Shown: positions 15,475 through 24,355 of the stretch, piece after piece
Layout of the letters: each line of letters starts with the position of its first letter
How positions within the stretch are numbered: the first letter of the stretch is position 1
Source: Hespellia sp.
GTDB lineage: Bacteria > Bacillota > Clostridia > Lachnospirales > Lachnospiraceae
Assembly: GCA_022790755.1 (NCBI GenBank)
Contig: JAAVXR010000045.1
Coordinates: forward strand, 1-43,200
DNA length: 43,200 nucleotides
Direction of reading: 5' to 3'
The notes under the pieces: model-generated
The model's input: only the letters and a program-made list of their open reading frames with translations
Database searches by the model: none
What the model was told of the DNA's origin: nothing
Position numbers and translations under genes: made by a program

Positions 15475-16275
15475 ATGGGATTAAAAGTTGGCTTTATAGG
15501 AACTGGCAATATGGCTGGGGCAATTATGGGAGGACTGATCAAAGAGGGATTGATGAAACCGGATGAAATGATTGGTTCTGATATCTCGGAAACTGGGCGC
15601 CAAAGGGTGAGAGAGCAGTATGGGATTCACGTGACAGGAGATAATAAAGAGGTGGCGGCGAAAGCTGATCTGCTTGTTTTGTCTGTAAAACCACAGTTTT
15701 ATCCTGCCGTGATCGCAGAGATCAAAGATATTGTAAGACCGGAGCAACTAATAATCACGATTGCGCCTGGGAAAACATTGAAATGGTTGGAAGAGCAGTT
15801 CGGTGGTTCGCGAAAGATGATTCGGACGATGCCCAATACGCCTGCGATGGTGGGGGAGGGAATGACGGCCGTCTGCGCGCATCCTTCGGTGACGAAAGAG
15901 GAACTGGAATATGCGGTTTCAATTTTAGCTGCTTTTGGAAAAGTGGAAGTGGTTCCTGAGCGTTTGATGGACGCCGTAGTAGCGGTAAGTGGGAGTTCTC
16001 CGGCATATGTATTTATGATGATCGAGGCGATGGCGGACGCAGCGGTGGCGGAGGGGATGCCAAGAGCACAGGCGTATAAGTTTGCAGCGCAGGCTGTCTA
16101 CGGGAGTGCGAAAATGGTACTGGAAACTGGAAAGCATCCGGCCGAGTTGAAAGATATGGTTTGTTCACCTGCGGGCACTACAATTGAAGCGGTGCGGGTT
16201 TTAGAACGCGATGGGTTTCGGAGCGCTGTGATCGAGGCGATGAAAGCGTGTGCAGATATTTCTCGGAACATGTAA
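15475..16275 (+). CDS. proC: Pyrroline-5-carboxylate reductase
   Basis: ProC reduces pyrroline-5-carboxylate to proline with NAD(P)H, the last step of proline synthesis. The 266-residue product has the Rossmann motif VGFIGTGNMAGAIMGGL at residues 5-21, SVKPQ, IRTMPNTPAMVGEGMTA, and the C-terminal signature AVSGSSPAYVFMMIEAMADA followed by CSPAGTTIEAVRVLE. ATG 15475 follows an AAGGAG site and gives the family start; the frame is open far upstream within the previous gene. It sits 28 bases after the SfsA-MutY gene and is probably in the same operon. Confidence 0.96.
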   Translation: MGLKVGFIGTGNMAGAIMGGLIKEGLMKPDEMIGSDISETGRQRVREQYGIHVTGDNKEVAAKADLLVLSVKPQFYPAVIAEIKDIVRPEQLIITIAPGKTLKWLEEQFGGSRKMIRTMPNTPAMVGEGMTAVCAHPSVTKEELEYAVSILAAFGKVEVVPERLMDAVVAVSGSSPAYVFMMIEAMADAAVAEGMPRAQAYKFAAQAVYGSAKMVLETGKHPAELKDMVCSPAGTTIEAVRVLERDGFRSAVIEAMKACADISRNM

Positions 16276-16589
16276 AATGCCCAGATAATCTTCAAAAAGA
16301 CTCTGAGCAAGTGAAACATGTGAAAACACCATCGGACAGCACAAAACGATTGGTTTTATGCTGCCGGGTAATCATAGATATGAATATTTATGTAAAAAGC
16401 CGAAAAGCTTTTATTGTTAGTCGGGCACCCATTGCTTTGTAATAACTATTACATTTAATACTATAATGGCTAAATGTGGTGAAACTGTGTTTAGAAAATA
16501 AAAGGATTATGAATAGAATCCGAATAAATTATGAAATTGCTGGGACGACGAAGGCTTTGATTGCATGAAGTTTACAGGAGGTAAGAGGT
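16276..16589 (+). other. Spacer between proC and trxB
   Basis: These 314 bases hold no convincing gene. A hairpin with arms CAGCACAAAAC and GTTTTATGCTG (16337-16363), extendable by CGG/CCG, lies about 60 bases after proC but has no T-run. A short AAAAGC/GCTTTT stem follows near 16397. A TATAAT box (16462-16467) with TTGTAA 19 bases upstream is a weak promoter candidate for trxB. Confidence 0.45.
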
Positions 16590-17507
16590 ATGTATGATAT
16601 TGGAATTATCGGAGGAGGAACAGCAGGGCTTACTGCGGCGATTTACGCACAACGAGCGGGAAAGCAGACGGTAATCCTGGAAGCGATGAGTTACGGTGGT
16701 CAAATTACAGCAACACATAAGATAGAGAATTACCCGGGAATCGAGAGTATCAGCGGTGGAGAATTTGCGGAAGGTTTGATGAGTCAGGCAAAGAAACTCG
16801 GTGCAGATATGAAATCAGAGAAAGTGATGAAAGTCCGCGAGGAGAGAGATCATAAAGTGATCGAGACAGAAGGAAACCTTTATGAGTGCAAAGCGGTCAT
16901 TCTTGCAACCGGTGTAACGCACAGACGTCTTGGTGTACAAAGAGAAACGCAATTGATTGGTGCAGGCGTGTCCTATTGTGCAACCTGTGACGGAGCGTTT
17001 TTCCGAGGACGGAACGTTGCCGTAATCGGAGGCGGAAATACGGCTTTGCAGGATGTATCGTTTTTGTCTAATTATTGTAAAAAGGTATATCTGGTGCATC
17101 GGAGGAAAGAATTTCGCGGGGAACAACATCTGGTGGAACTGTTGAAAGAGAAAGAAAATGTGGAATTTGTGCTGGACGCAACGGTCAAGGAGTTGATTGG
17201 CGAAGAATACATCGAAGGTGTGGTTTTGAATCGGGTGGGTACCGATGAAACGATGGAGTTGCAAGTAGATGGTGTTTTTGTGGCAATCGGTCATGTTCCA
17301 CAAAACGATGTTTTTGAAGATATCGTCAAATTGGATGGCAGTGGATTTATTCTTGCGGCAGAGGACTGTCAGACGTCCTGTCCAGGAATCTTTGCGGCGG
17401 GTGACTGTCGAACCAAAGAGGTGCGTCAGCTGACGACTGCAGCGGCAGATGGCGCTGTAGCGGCGATTGCAGGATGTAATTATCTGGATAGAATGGATGC
17501 GAGATAG
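16590..17507 (+). CDS. trxB: Thioredoxin reductase (NADPH)
   Basis: TrxB passes electrons from NADPH through FAD to thioredoxin in the cytosol. The 305-residue flavoprotein has an FAD-binding start (IGIIGGGTAGLTAAIYAQRA), the redox disulfide C130-A-T-C133 in SYCATCDGAFF, the NADPH-binding GGGNTALQD, and HRRKEFRGE, the arginine cluster for the 2'-phosphate. The FAD-contacting end PGIFAAGDCRTKEVRQLTTA is typical. The length is normal. An AGGAGG site precedes the ATG. It converges with truA, with only nine bases between the stop codons. Confidence 0.94.
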   Translation: MYDIGIIGGGTAGLTAAIYAQRAGKQTVILEAMSYGGQITATHKIENYPGIESISGGEFAEGLMSQAKKLGADMKSEKVMKVREERDHKVIETEGNLYECKAVILATGVTHRRLGVQRETQLIGAGVSYCATCDGAFFRGRNVAVIGGGNTALQDVSFLSNYCKKVYLVHRRKEFRGEQHLVELLKEKENVEFVLDATVKELIGEEYIEGVVLNRVGTDETMELQVDGVFVAIGHVPQNDVFEDIVKLDGSGFILAAEDCQTSCPGIFAAGDCRTKEVRQLTTAAADGAVAAIAGCNYLDRMDAR

Positions 17508-17516
17508 ATATGGTCT

Positions 17517-18254
17517 CTAAAGATAGCAAATTTCTGTCAAAATCAATCCCTGGGGAGGCACAGTAATGCCTGCAGTATTGCGGTTCTGTGCTTCCAGAAT
17601 TTCTTTGACTTGTTTTGGGGTGTAGAATCCCCTGCCAACCCTGAGCAGTGTACCGACAATGATTCGCACCATGTTATATAAGAAACCATTTCCGGTGATT
17701 CGCAGGATGATCTCATCTTCTTTTCTCAGAATCTGTAAATCATAAATGGTGCGCACTGTATTCTCCACATTCGTTCGAATGTTGCAAAAACTCACAAAAT
17801 CATGTTCTCCAACCAGATAAGAGGCGGCCTTTTGCATATCCTCCAGATTCAGAGGATAGGATACGAAGTATGTGGTTTGTCTTTTGATCGGATTTGGTAC
17901 TTTGGCATTTAAAATATGATATTCATAAGTTTTGCGGCTGTTACAGTATCGTGGGTGCCATTCTGAAGAGGTTTCTTCGGAACGAACAATCACAATATCT
18001 TCCGGAAGCTGTTGATTCAACGCGTAGGAAAAGCGCTGTGCCGGGATAGGAGAATCGGTGTCAAAGACCGCTATATTCCCCAGGGCGTGTACACCGGAAT
18101 CGGTGCGGCTGGCGCCGATCACTGCAATCTTTTCTCCCGTGAGTCTATACAGGGCCTTGTTCAAAACTTCCTCAATTGTAAGTCCATTTGGCTGAATTTG
18201 CCAGCCACAGTAATTGGTTCCGTCGTAGGCGACGGTCAGTTTTACTCTTTTCAT
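17517..18254 (-). CDS. truA: tRNA pseudouridine(38-40) synthase
   Basis: TruA converts uridines 38-40 of the tRNA anticodon arm to pseudouridine. The 245-residue product starts MKRVKLTVAYDGTNYCGWQI and carries the catalytic aspartate in GASRTDSGVHALGN near residue 52, plus FVSFCNIRTN and GNGFLYNMVRIIVGTLLRVG. The length is normal. It is last in the minus-strand ecf cluster, 19 bases after ecfT, the linkage seen in most Firmicutes. Confidence 0.96.
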   Translation of the reverse strand: MKRVKLTVAYDGTNYCGWQIQPNGLTIEEVLNKALYRLTGEKIAVIGASRTDSGVHALGNIAVFDTDSPIPAQRFSYALNQQLPEDIVIVRSEETSSEWHPRYCNSRKTYEYHILNAKVPNPIKRQTTYFVSYPLNLEDMQKAASYLVGEHDFVSFCNIRTNVENTVRTIYDLQILRKEDEIILRITGNGFLYNMVRIIVGTLLRVGRGFYTPKQVKEILEAQNRNTAGITVPPQGLILTEICYL

Positions 18255-18273
18255 AAAGAACCTCTCAACATGA

Positions 18274-19098
18274 CTAAAAGATCCACAGGTGCAAAGGCAG
18301 ATACCGCCCTAAGACGAACATGCATAGAAAATACAAGAGTGTGAACAAATAGGCAATAGAATCCCGTGTTTGATATACGAGCGGTTTCATCTTAGTTCTG
18401 CCGTCTCCGCCGCGGTAACAGCGAGCCTCCATCGCCATCGCCAAGTCGTTTGCTCGTCGAAATGCAGAGACAAACAGGGGAACCAAAATGGGCACCATAT
18501 TCTTGGCTCGCTGGATCAGATTGCCGGATTCTAAGTCCGCGCCGCGGGCAATCTGAGCCTTCATGATCTTGTCTGTTTCTTCCAGTAATATGGGGATAAA
18601 GCGAAGTGCAATCGACATCATCATTGCAATTTCATGCACAGGTACTTTGAATCGGTTCAGGGGAAACAGTAAGGTTTCAATGCCGTCGGTCAGCGTGTTG
18701 GGAGTAGTTGTAAAGGTCATCAAAGAAGAACCTGCGACCAGATAAATCAACCGAATTGCCATAAAAATGGCCGTGCGAAGACCTTTTTCTGTGATCGTAA
18801 ATATCCAGAAATGAACCAGTACGTTTCCACCTTCGGTCAGAAAAAGATTGAGGATACTGGTGAACAGAAGCAATATGATGATTGGTTTCAAACCTTTCAT
18901 GATAAATTTTATGGGGACTTTTGACAGGCAGATCGTAAACACCAGAAAAATGGTCGCAATCAAATATCCTGTCACACTATTTTGAACAAAAAGGGAAATT
19001 AAAAACAGCAACGTACAGACAATTTTTACCCGAGGATCTAATCGGTGCAAAATGCTGTTGACGGGATAATATTGTCCAATGGTAATATCTTTAATCAT
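18274..19098 (-). CDS. ecfT: ECF transporter transmembrane component
   Basis: EcfT is the membrane scaffold shared by energy-coupling-factor vitamin importers; it joins the two ATPases to various substrate-binding S components. The 274-residue protein has about five hydrophobic segments and starts IKDITIGQYYPVNSILHRLD, followed by PRVKIVCTLLFLI, typical of the family. The coupling-helix motifs with Ala-Arg-Gly are in AQIARGADLESGN and the later MAMEARCYRGGDGRTKM. It overlaps ecfA2 by 8 bases. No S component is encoded nearby, so this is likely a group II (shared) ECF module. Confidence 0.94.
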   Translation of the reverse strand: MIKDITIGQYYPVNSILHRLDPRVKIVCTLLFLISLFVQNSVTGYLIATIFLVFTICLSKVPIKFIMKGLKPIIILLLFTSILNLFLTEGGNVLVHFWIFTITEKGLRTAIFMAIRLIYLVAGSSLMTFTTTPNTLTDGIETLLFPLNRFKVPVHEIAMMMSIALRFIPILLEETDKIMKAQIARGADLESGNLIQRAKNMVPILVPLFVSAFRRANDLAMAMEARCYRGGDGRTKMKPLVYQTRDSIAYLFTLLYFLCMFVLGRYLPLHLWIF

Positions 19099-19939
19099 GT
19101 AAACTCCTCATAATTTCATCCGCAGCTTCTTCTACGGTTGTCACATCGGTCCGAACCCGCATGCCTTTTTTAGCCAGAGCGTGCATGATGTAAGTTACTT
19201 GCGGGGCTGAGAGTCCGATCTGCTCTAATTCCTGATAATGTGCGAATACACGTTTCGGTGTGTCGTCAAGGAATATACGACCATCGTTCATCACGATGAT
19301 TCGATCTACGTATTTCGCGATATCTTCCATACTGTGAGAAACCAAAATGACGGTCATATCTGTCTGTTGATGCAGATAAGCGATCTGATCCAGAATATCA
19401 TCTCTTCCTTTGGGATCAAGACCTGCAGTTGGCTCATCCAGAACCAGTACTTTTGGATGCATTGCCAGGACACCGGCAATTGCCGCGCGCCTTTTTTGGC
19501 CGCCAGATAGTTCAAAAGGAGACTGTTTGTAGTATTTTTCTGGAAAACCAACCAGATTTAACGCTTCTATTGCTCGCTTTTCGCTATCAGCCTGAGAGAG
19601 TCCCTGGTTTTTGGGGCCAAAACAGACATCCGTGAACACGTCAATTTCAAAAAGCTGGTGTTCTGGATATTGAAACACTAACCCTACCTGTTGGCGCAGA
19701 CGCTTCATATCATAGCCGTTCTGATAAATATTTTCGCCCTCATAGAAAAGTTTTCCACTGGTTGCGCGAATCAATCCATTGAAATGTTGAATCAGGGTTG
19801 ACTTTCCAGAACCTGTATGGCCGATGATTCCGACGAATTGGCCATGTGGGATTTCTAATTGAATGTCCCGGAGAGCCTGTTTTTCATAGGCGGTTCCAGG
19901 ACTGTAAACAAAATTCAGATTTTCCAGTTTTATCGACAT
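19091..19939 (-). CDS. ecfA2: ECF transporter ATPase EcfA2
   Basis: This is the second of two ATPases driving the ECF importer. In 282 residues it shows Walker A GHTGSGKST, the Q-loop VFQYPEHQLFE, the signature LSGGQKRRAAIAG, Walker B VLVLDEPTAGLDP, and the switch His in LVSHSMEDIAKYVD. FEYQ/YPEHQ-type Q-loops and the start SIKLENLNFVYSPGTAYEKQ are typical of EcfA2. It overlaps both neighbours (10 bases with ecfA1, 8 with ecfT), so the three are surely co-translated. Confidence 0.95.
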   Translation of the reverse strand: MSIKLENLNFVYSPGTAYEKQALRDIQLEIPHGQFVGIIGHTGSGKSTLIQHFNGLIRATSGKLFYEGENIYQNGYDMKRLRQQVGLVFQYPEHQLFEIDVFTDVCFGPKNQGLSQADSEKRAIEALNLVGFPEKYYKQSPFELSGGQKRRAAIAGVLAMHPKVLVLDEPTAGLDPKGRDDILDQIAYLHQQTDMTVILVSHSMEDIAKYVDRIIVMNDGRIFLDDTPKRVFAHYQELEQIGLSAPQVTYIMHALAKKGMRVRTDVTTVEEAADEIMRSLHD

Positions 19940-20781
19940 AATGCTTCCACCAATTCTTCCGTTCTCAAAATTCCTTCCGGGATATCGACGCCTCGCATGC
20001 GCAGTGTATGGGCCAGTCGAGTGACTTGTGGGACGTCCAGGCGGTATTGGTGCAGTCGTTCTACCTGGCTGAAGATTTCCCGTGGAGTACCTTCCATTGC
20101 GATGCGCCCTCTGTCCATGACATAGACCTTGTCAGCATCAATGACTTCTTCCATATAGTGTGTGATCAGAATCACGGTGACATGTTTCTGTTGTCTGAGA
20201 AACTGTACCGTCTTGAGGACGTCTTTGCGCCCGGTAGGGTCTAACATGGCAGTGGGTTCATCTAAAACAATACATTTGGGTTCCATGGCGAGGACACCTG
20301 CGATGGCTACCCGCTGTTTTTGACCACCAGATAGTTTGTTCGGCGAAGATTCCCGAAAGCGGTGCATCCCTACCGCTTTCAGGCTGTCGGCCACCCGTTG
20401 CCAAATCTGGTCCGTCGGGACACCAAGGTTCTCAGGGCCGAATCCCACATCCTCTTCCACAATCGTGCCGATGATCTGATTGTCCGGATTCTGAAATACC
20501 ATACCGGCGCTCTGGCGAATATTCCAGAGTTCTTCCATTTGCTGTGTACTTTTGCCATCCACCCAGACGGTGCCGCCGGTGGGAAGGAGAATTGCATTGA
20601 TATGCTTTGCGAGGGTAGACTTGCCGGAACCATTGTGTCCCAGTATAGCGACAAAGGACCCGGGATCAATATGGATGTCCACGCCATCAATGGCGCGGCT
20701 GCTTCCGATTACATTTCCATCCTCGTCTCGCTTTTCATATTCAAAGATCAGTTGATCTGAACGAACCATTTCCATACTCAT
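19930..20781 (-). CDS. ecfA1: ECF transporter ATPase EcfA1
   Basis: This is the first ATPase of the ECF vitamin importer. The 283-residue protein has Walker A GHNGSGKST at about 48-56, the Q-loop VFQNPDNQIIGTIVEEDVGF, the signature [13 protein letters not shown], Walker B CIVLDEPTAMLDP, and the switch His in LITHYMEEV. Several in-frame ATGs occur near the start; the first (20781) is used, though its ribosome binding site (GGG) is weak. It is five bases after the cyclophilin gene. In most Firmicutes this gene directly follows rplQ; here it does not. Confidence 0.94.
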   Translation of the reverse strand: MSMEMVRSDQLIFEYEKRDEDGNVIGSSRAIDGVDIHIDPGSFVAILGHNGSGKSTLAKHINAILLPTGGTVWVDGKSTQQMEELWNIRQSAGMVFQNPDNQIIGTIVEEDVGFGPENLGVPTDQIWQRVADSLKAVGMHRFRESSPNKLSGGQKQRVAIAGVLAMEPKCIVLDEPTAMLDPTGRKDVLKTVQFLRQQKHVTVILITHYMEEVIDADKVYVMDRGRIAMEGTPREIFSQVERLHQYRLDVPQVTRLAHTLRMRGVDIPEGILRTEELVEALCR

Positions 20782-20786
20782 ATGCC

Positions 20787-21308
20787 CTAAGAAACCTTTT
20801 CAGGTGCCGGATAGTCTTCTCCCTGCGTGTCGACAGTAACTGTTTTGATACGTTGTTCATTTAAGGGCCTATCACTGTAGTCGGTTTCCGTTTCTGCAAT
20901 TTGATTCACGATATCCATGCCTTCGATAATTTGGCCAAATGCAGCATAACCGCCATCCAAATGTGGAGAATTTTTATGCATGATAAAGAACTGGGAACCT
21001 GCAGAATCAGGATGCATGGCCCGTGCCATTGATAAGACACCTTCTGTATGCTTCAAATCGTTTGTAAAACCATTCTGTGCGAACTCACCCTTGATGCTGT
21101 AGCCGGGCCCACCTGTGCCAGTACCTTGCGGGCAGCCGCCCTGAATCATGAAATTGCGGATCACACGGTGAAAGATCAATCCATCGTAAAAATGGCTTTG
21201 TATTAGGGAAATAAAGTTGTTCACCGTATTAGGTGCTATCTCCGGATATAATTCTGCTTTCATAATACTTCCATTTTCCATTTCAAAAGTGACAATCGGG
21301 TTTTCCAT
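20787..21308 (-). CDS. Peptidyl-prolyl cis-trans isomerase, cyclophilin type
   Basis: This cytosolic cyclophilin of about 173 residues speeds proline isomerisation during folding. Its conserved core is visible: FHRVIRNFMIQGGCPQGTGT, with the catalytic Arg in FHRVI, then GVLSMARAMHPDSAGSQFFI and LDGGYAAFGQIIEGMD. No signal peptide is present. I chose ATG 21308 because AAAGGA lies 12 bases upstream and the family N terminus fits; the frame is open to 21329 without a good ribosome binding site. It is placed between an unrecognised gene and ecfA1 in a tight minus-strand run; the neighbours do not suggest a specific client. Confidence 0.93.
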   Translation of the reverse strand: MENPIVTFEMENGSIMKAELYPEIAPNTVNNFISLIQSHFYDGLIFHRVIRNFMIQGGCPQGTGTGGPGYSIKGEFAQNGFTNDLKHTEGVLSMARAMHPDSAGSQFFIMHKNSPHLDGGYAAFGQIIEGMDIVNQIAETETDYSDRPLNEQRIKTVTVDTQGEDYPAPEKVS

Positions 21309-21355
21309 CGTTTTTATCATTCCTTTCATTTTTTATAATAAGCAGTGCATTTATT

Positions 21356-21973
21356 TTAGCGGATATTTCTGGACTCGTCAACGTATTTAATCAATCCGCC
21401 TTTTTCTGCAAATCCAGTATTCCACAACGATTTCAGAGAAAATGTTGTGGCTTCCCCATAAGTGGCAACGGTGATGAAAAGATCATTCTCCGTCTCTTCA
21501 TAACCGTAAAGAAGAAACCAGTGCCACATGAAGTCTTTATATTTTTTCTCCTTATGATTTAACATAAGATAGGGCACTGGATACCCCAGATCAATCTGCT
21601 GTTTAATGAATATTGCGGCTTCATCTGCCGAAGACTCTCCGGAGAATTCATACATTTTCAGGTGAGGTTCCCCCACGTCGGTTAGATACTTCTGAAAACC
21701 GTCTATATACATAGAAAGTTTTTTTACACCGCCCATTCGTGGCGGAATGTAAGGCTTCATTTTCATGGAAAACTGAATATAATCTTCCTTGGTCAATTCT
21801 TGGATGTTGAAAGGATATAGATGCTGTTTTCCCTCATATAATGCAAAATAGATACAACTGTCACAGGCTGTTGCCGCCGCACAGCCCCCCATATTCATCA
21901 CGACATTGCGGAACCAATCCTGGTTGCCACCAACGCCGCCTGCAATCGTAAAATAATCCAGTTTTTGTTTCAT
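21356..21973 (-). CDS. Unrecognised protein, possibly papain-fold (C39-like)
   Basis: I cannot assign this 205-residue protein to a named family with confidence. It has no signal peptide or membrane segment. NMGGCAAATACDSC (28-40) places Cys31 after a glycine pair, with Gln18 upstream. MWHWFLLYGYE has His151 before a Tyr-Gly strand, and VATYGEATTF follows. That Gln-Cys-His order resembles C39-like and other papain-fold proteins, so a cysteine peptidase or transferase activity is possible; this is inference. Cys37 and Cys40 could bind metal instead. It lies between the EamA-type exporter and the cyclophilin gene, 25 bases from the former. Confidence 0.7.
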   Translation of the reverse strand: MKQKLDYFTIAGGVGGNQDWFRNVVMNMGGCAAATACDSCIYFALYEGKQHLYPFNIQELTKEDYIQFSMKMKPYIPPRMGGVKKLSMYIDGFQKYLTDVGEPHLKMYEFSGESSADEAAIFIKQQIDLGYPVPYLMLNHKEKKYKDFMWHWFLLYGYEETENDLFITVATYGEATTFSLKSLWNTGFAEKGGLIKYVDESRNIR

Positions 21974-21998
21974 ATCTTATACTCCTGATTTCTGATAT

Positions 21999-22889
21999 TT
22001 ATTTTTCCACTACTTGCGGTAGTGATATTGACTCGGACTTTGCGGAGGTCAAGGTAGAGTAGAACACGACCCCTAGTATGACCATGCCGCCAAATAACTC
22101 TTTCACAGAGGGGATTTCCCGCAGAAAGAGAAATGCCGCGAGGATACTGTAAACAGATTCCAATCCGGAAATAATACCAGCGGTCTGAACCTTGACGTAT
22201 CGGAGTCCTTCAATATACATTGTATGCGCGATTGCCGTGCAAACGGTTCCCAGCAATAAAAGAATCAAAAGGTCCTTTGGCGTGATCATCGGTTGCATCC
22301 ATAACATGGAAGGAAACAACAGAATTGTGGCTGTAAACTGTTCATAGAACGCGGTCTGTGTACTGGTGTAATTCTTCATAAAATTTCGATTCATCAAGGA
22401 CAAGATTGCATAAGTGAAGCTACAGACCATTCCCCAGAGAACGCCCCGTGTCATCGCATTTCCAAGATGAAATTCTGGCACAATCAAAAGAACACCCAAA
22501 AGCATAACTATTGCACATATGACATTCGAAGGTTTTAATTTCTCATGAAACAGCCACGGTTCCATAAATGTGACAAATAGAGGAAATGTGGAGAATGTCA
22601 TTGTGCCGATGGCGACGGTGGAAGTCTGAATAGATTGCATAAAAGTCGTCCAATGTATGGACAAAACGATTCCAGCAAGAACCATCAACAAATAGTCTCT
22701 GCGTTTTTTTAGTCTGAGCGTAGTTTTCTGTAATTTCAGGATCAGAAGTAAAAAGGCTGAAGAGAAAATGACACGCCACAACACCAATATGATGGACGGC
22801 AGGTGGACCCATTTGGCAAAGAGTCCGGATAAGCCAAATAGTACAGTTGAAAAATGTACGGTAAATAATCCTTTTCTCTGTTGGTTCAT
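21999..22889 (-). CDS. EamA-family (DMT superfamily) transporter
   Basis: This 296-residue membrane protein has ten predicted hydrophobic helices in two repeated halves, as in EamA/DMT metabolite exporters. The start (KGLFTVHFSTVLFGLSGLFA) and the helix pair WTTFMQSIQTSTVAIGTMTF are typical. The second repeat contains AHTMYIEGLRYVKVQTAGII and LESVYSILAAFLFLREIP, both family hallmarks. Substrates of such exporters include amino acids and other metabolites; none can be predicted here. It is the first gene of the minus-strand cluster that ends in truA. Confidence 0.9.
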   Translation of the reverse strand: MNQQRKGLFTVHFSTVLFGLSGLFAKWVHLPSIILVLWRVIFSSAFLLLILKLQKTTLRLKKRRDYLLMVLAGIVLSIHWTTFMQSIQTSTVAIGTMTFSTFPLFVTFMEPWLFHEKLKPSNVICAIVMLLGVLLIVPEFHLGNAMTRGVLWGMVCSFTYAILSLMNRNFMKNYTSTQTAFYEQFTATILLFPSMLWMQPMITPKDLLILLLLGTVCTAIAHTMYIEGLRYVKVQTAGIISGLESVYSILAAFLFLREIPSVKELFGGMVILGVVFYSTLTSAKSESISLPQVVEK

Positions 22890-22997
22890 AATGTCCCCTT
22901 GAAAATAATTATCCTACGGCAATCAGTATATCACATTTGTAGTTTGGATTGGTTGAAATGTACATAGATTTTTGTAATTTTTTGGTTACTACTGATA

Positions 22998-23026
22998 TTG
23001 TTGAGGCAAAAGATCTGCATTATACT
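22998..23026 (+). promoter_or_regulatory. Sigma-A-type promoter for the sugar-importer ATPase gene
   Basis: TTGTTG (22998-23003) and TATACT (23021-23026) are 17 bases apart, about 50 bases before the gene. AGATCT and AGATCA flank the -10 box, but the significance is unclear. Confidence 0.55.
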
Positions 23027-23075
23027 TAGATCATAAAAATCAACGTATAGATTTTATTCAAGGAGGAGTTTTCAA

Positions 23076-24182
23076 ATGGCAAGTTTATCTTTAAAAAATA
23101 TTCAGAAGAAATATCCAAACGGGTTTCATGCGGTAAAGGATTTCAATTTGGAGATTGAAGATAAAGAATTTATCATCTTCGTTGGACCATCCGGATGCGG
23201 AAAGTCTACCACACTTCGTATGATTGCTGGTCTGGAGGATATTACAGACGGTACATTGGAGATCGACGGCAGAGTGGTGAACGATGTGGAACCAAAGGAC
23301 CGTGATATCGCGATGGTATTCCAGAACTATGCGCTGTATCCACATATGACGGTATATGACAATATGGCGTTTGGATTGAAACTTCGTAAAGTGCCAAAAG
23401 ATCAGATTGACAAAATGGTGCGCGAGGCAGCGAAAATTCTGGATTTGGATAAATTGCTGGATCGTAAGCCAAAAGCCCTTTCTGGTGGTCAGAGACAGCG
23501 TGTTGCTATGGGACGTGCGATTGTTCGTAACCCGAAAGTGTTCCTTATGGATGAGCCGTTGTCTAACCTGGATGCAAAGCTGAGAGTACAGATGCGTATC
23601 GAGATTTCCAAGTTGCATGAGAGACTTGGTGCAACCATCATTTACGTTACGCATGACCAGACAGAGGCTATGACACTGGGAACAAGAATCGTAGTTATGA
23701 AGGATGGAATTGTACAGCAGGTGGATTCCCCTCAGAATCTTTACAACCATCCGGGGAACCTGTTTGTGGCAGGATTCATCGGATCTCCGCAGATGAATTT
23801 TATGGATGTAAAAGTAGATCTGAGCGCGAACACGATGACGCTTGGCAATCAGGTGCTGGATATTCCAGCAGATAAAATTGATGCGTTGAAGGCTGGCGGA
23901 TATGATCAGAAGACAGTGGTTATGGGAATTCGTCCGGAAGATGTACATGACGATCCGGATTTCATCGCTGCAAATCCAGGAAGTGTGATTTCCTCTACAA
24001 TTAAGGTGTATGAGCTGCTTGGTGCAGAAGTATTCCTGTACTTTGACGTGGAAGGCACACAGATGACGGCGCGTGTAAATCCGCGTACGACATTGAGAAC
24101 AGGAGACAGCGCACAATTTGCTCTGGACATGGACAAAATTCATCTCTTTGACAAAGAAACAGAGTTGACGATTACAGATTGA
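23076..24182 (+). CDS. ugpC: Sugar ABC importer ATPase, UgpC/MsmX type
   Basis: This is the ATPase of carbohydrate importers (CUT1 class). The 368-residue protein has Walker A GPSGCGKST, the Q-loop VFQNYALYPHMTVYDNMAFG, the signature LSGGQRQRVAMGRAIV, Walker B VFLMDEPLSNLDAKLR and switch His in YVTHDQTEAMTL. A C-terminal regulatory OB-type region follows from about residue 240 with GIRPEDV. Length and start (MASLSLKNIQKKYPNGFHAV) are typical. No permease or binding protein is adjacent, so it is an orphan likely serving several sugar importers, as MsmX does in Bacillus. The gene symbol marks the family; the real partners are not known. Confidence 0.92.
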   Translation: MASLSLKNIQKKYPNGFHAVKDFNLEIEDKEFIIFVGPSGCGKSTTLRMIAGLEDITDGTLEIDGRVVNDVEPKDRDIAMVFQNYALYPHMTVYDNMAFGLKLRKVPKDQIDKMVREAAKILDLDKLLDRKPKALSGGQRQRVAMGRAIVRNPKVFLMDEPLSNLDAKLRVQMRIEISKLHERLGATIIYVTHDQTEAMTLGTRIVVMKDGIVQQVDSPQNLYNHPGNLFVAGFIGSPQMNFMDVKVDLSANTMTLGNQVLDIPADKIDALKAGGYDQKTVVMGIRPEDVHDDPDFIAANPGSVISSTIKVYELLGAEVFLYFDVEGTQMTARVNPRTTLRTGDSAQFALDMDKIHLFDKETELTITD

Positions 24183-24216
24183 TGTTTTAAAATAATAACA
24201 TAAAATTGACATCTAT

Positions 24217-24248
24217 AAAGGTTGTACTTTTTGGTACAGCCTTTTATT
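24217..24248 (+). terminator. Terminator after the UgpC-type gene
   Basis: AAAGGTTGTAC (24217-24227) pairs with GTACAGCCTTT (24234-24244, one wobble) across a six-base loop, followed by TATT. This separates the ATPase gene from the regulator gene. Confidence 0.85.
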
Positions 24249-24355
24249 ATGAAATATCCAGCAAAACGCGCCAGTGACACGTTTTGTCGGATTTCTCTTG
24301 AGATGATTGGGATATTTTTGATGTACGGAGTATTTCATAGGAGGGAGGGTTGTGC

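Noticed and set aside
23091..24212. 373-residue open frame antisense to the UgpC-type ATPase gene
   Set aside because: The sense frame has all ABC ATPase motifs; the antisense translation is Cys/His/Ile-rich without any domain and has no ribosome binding site.
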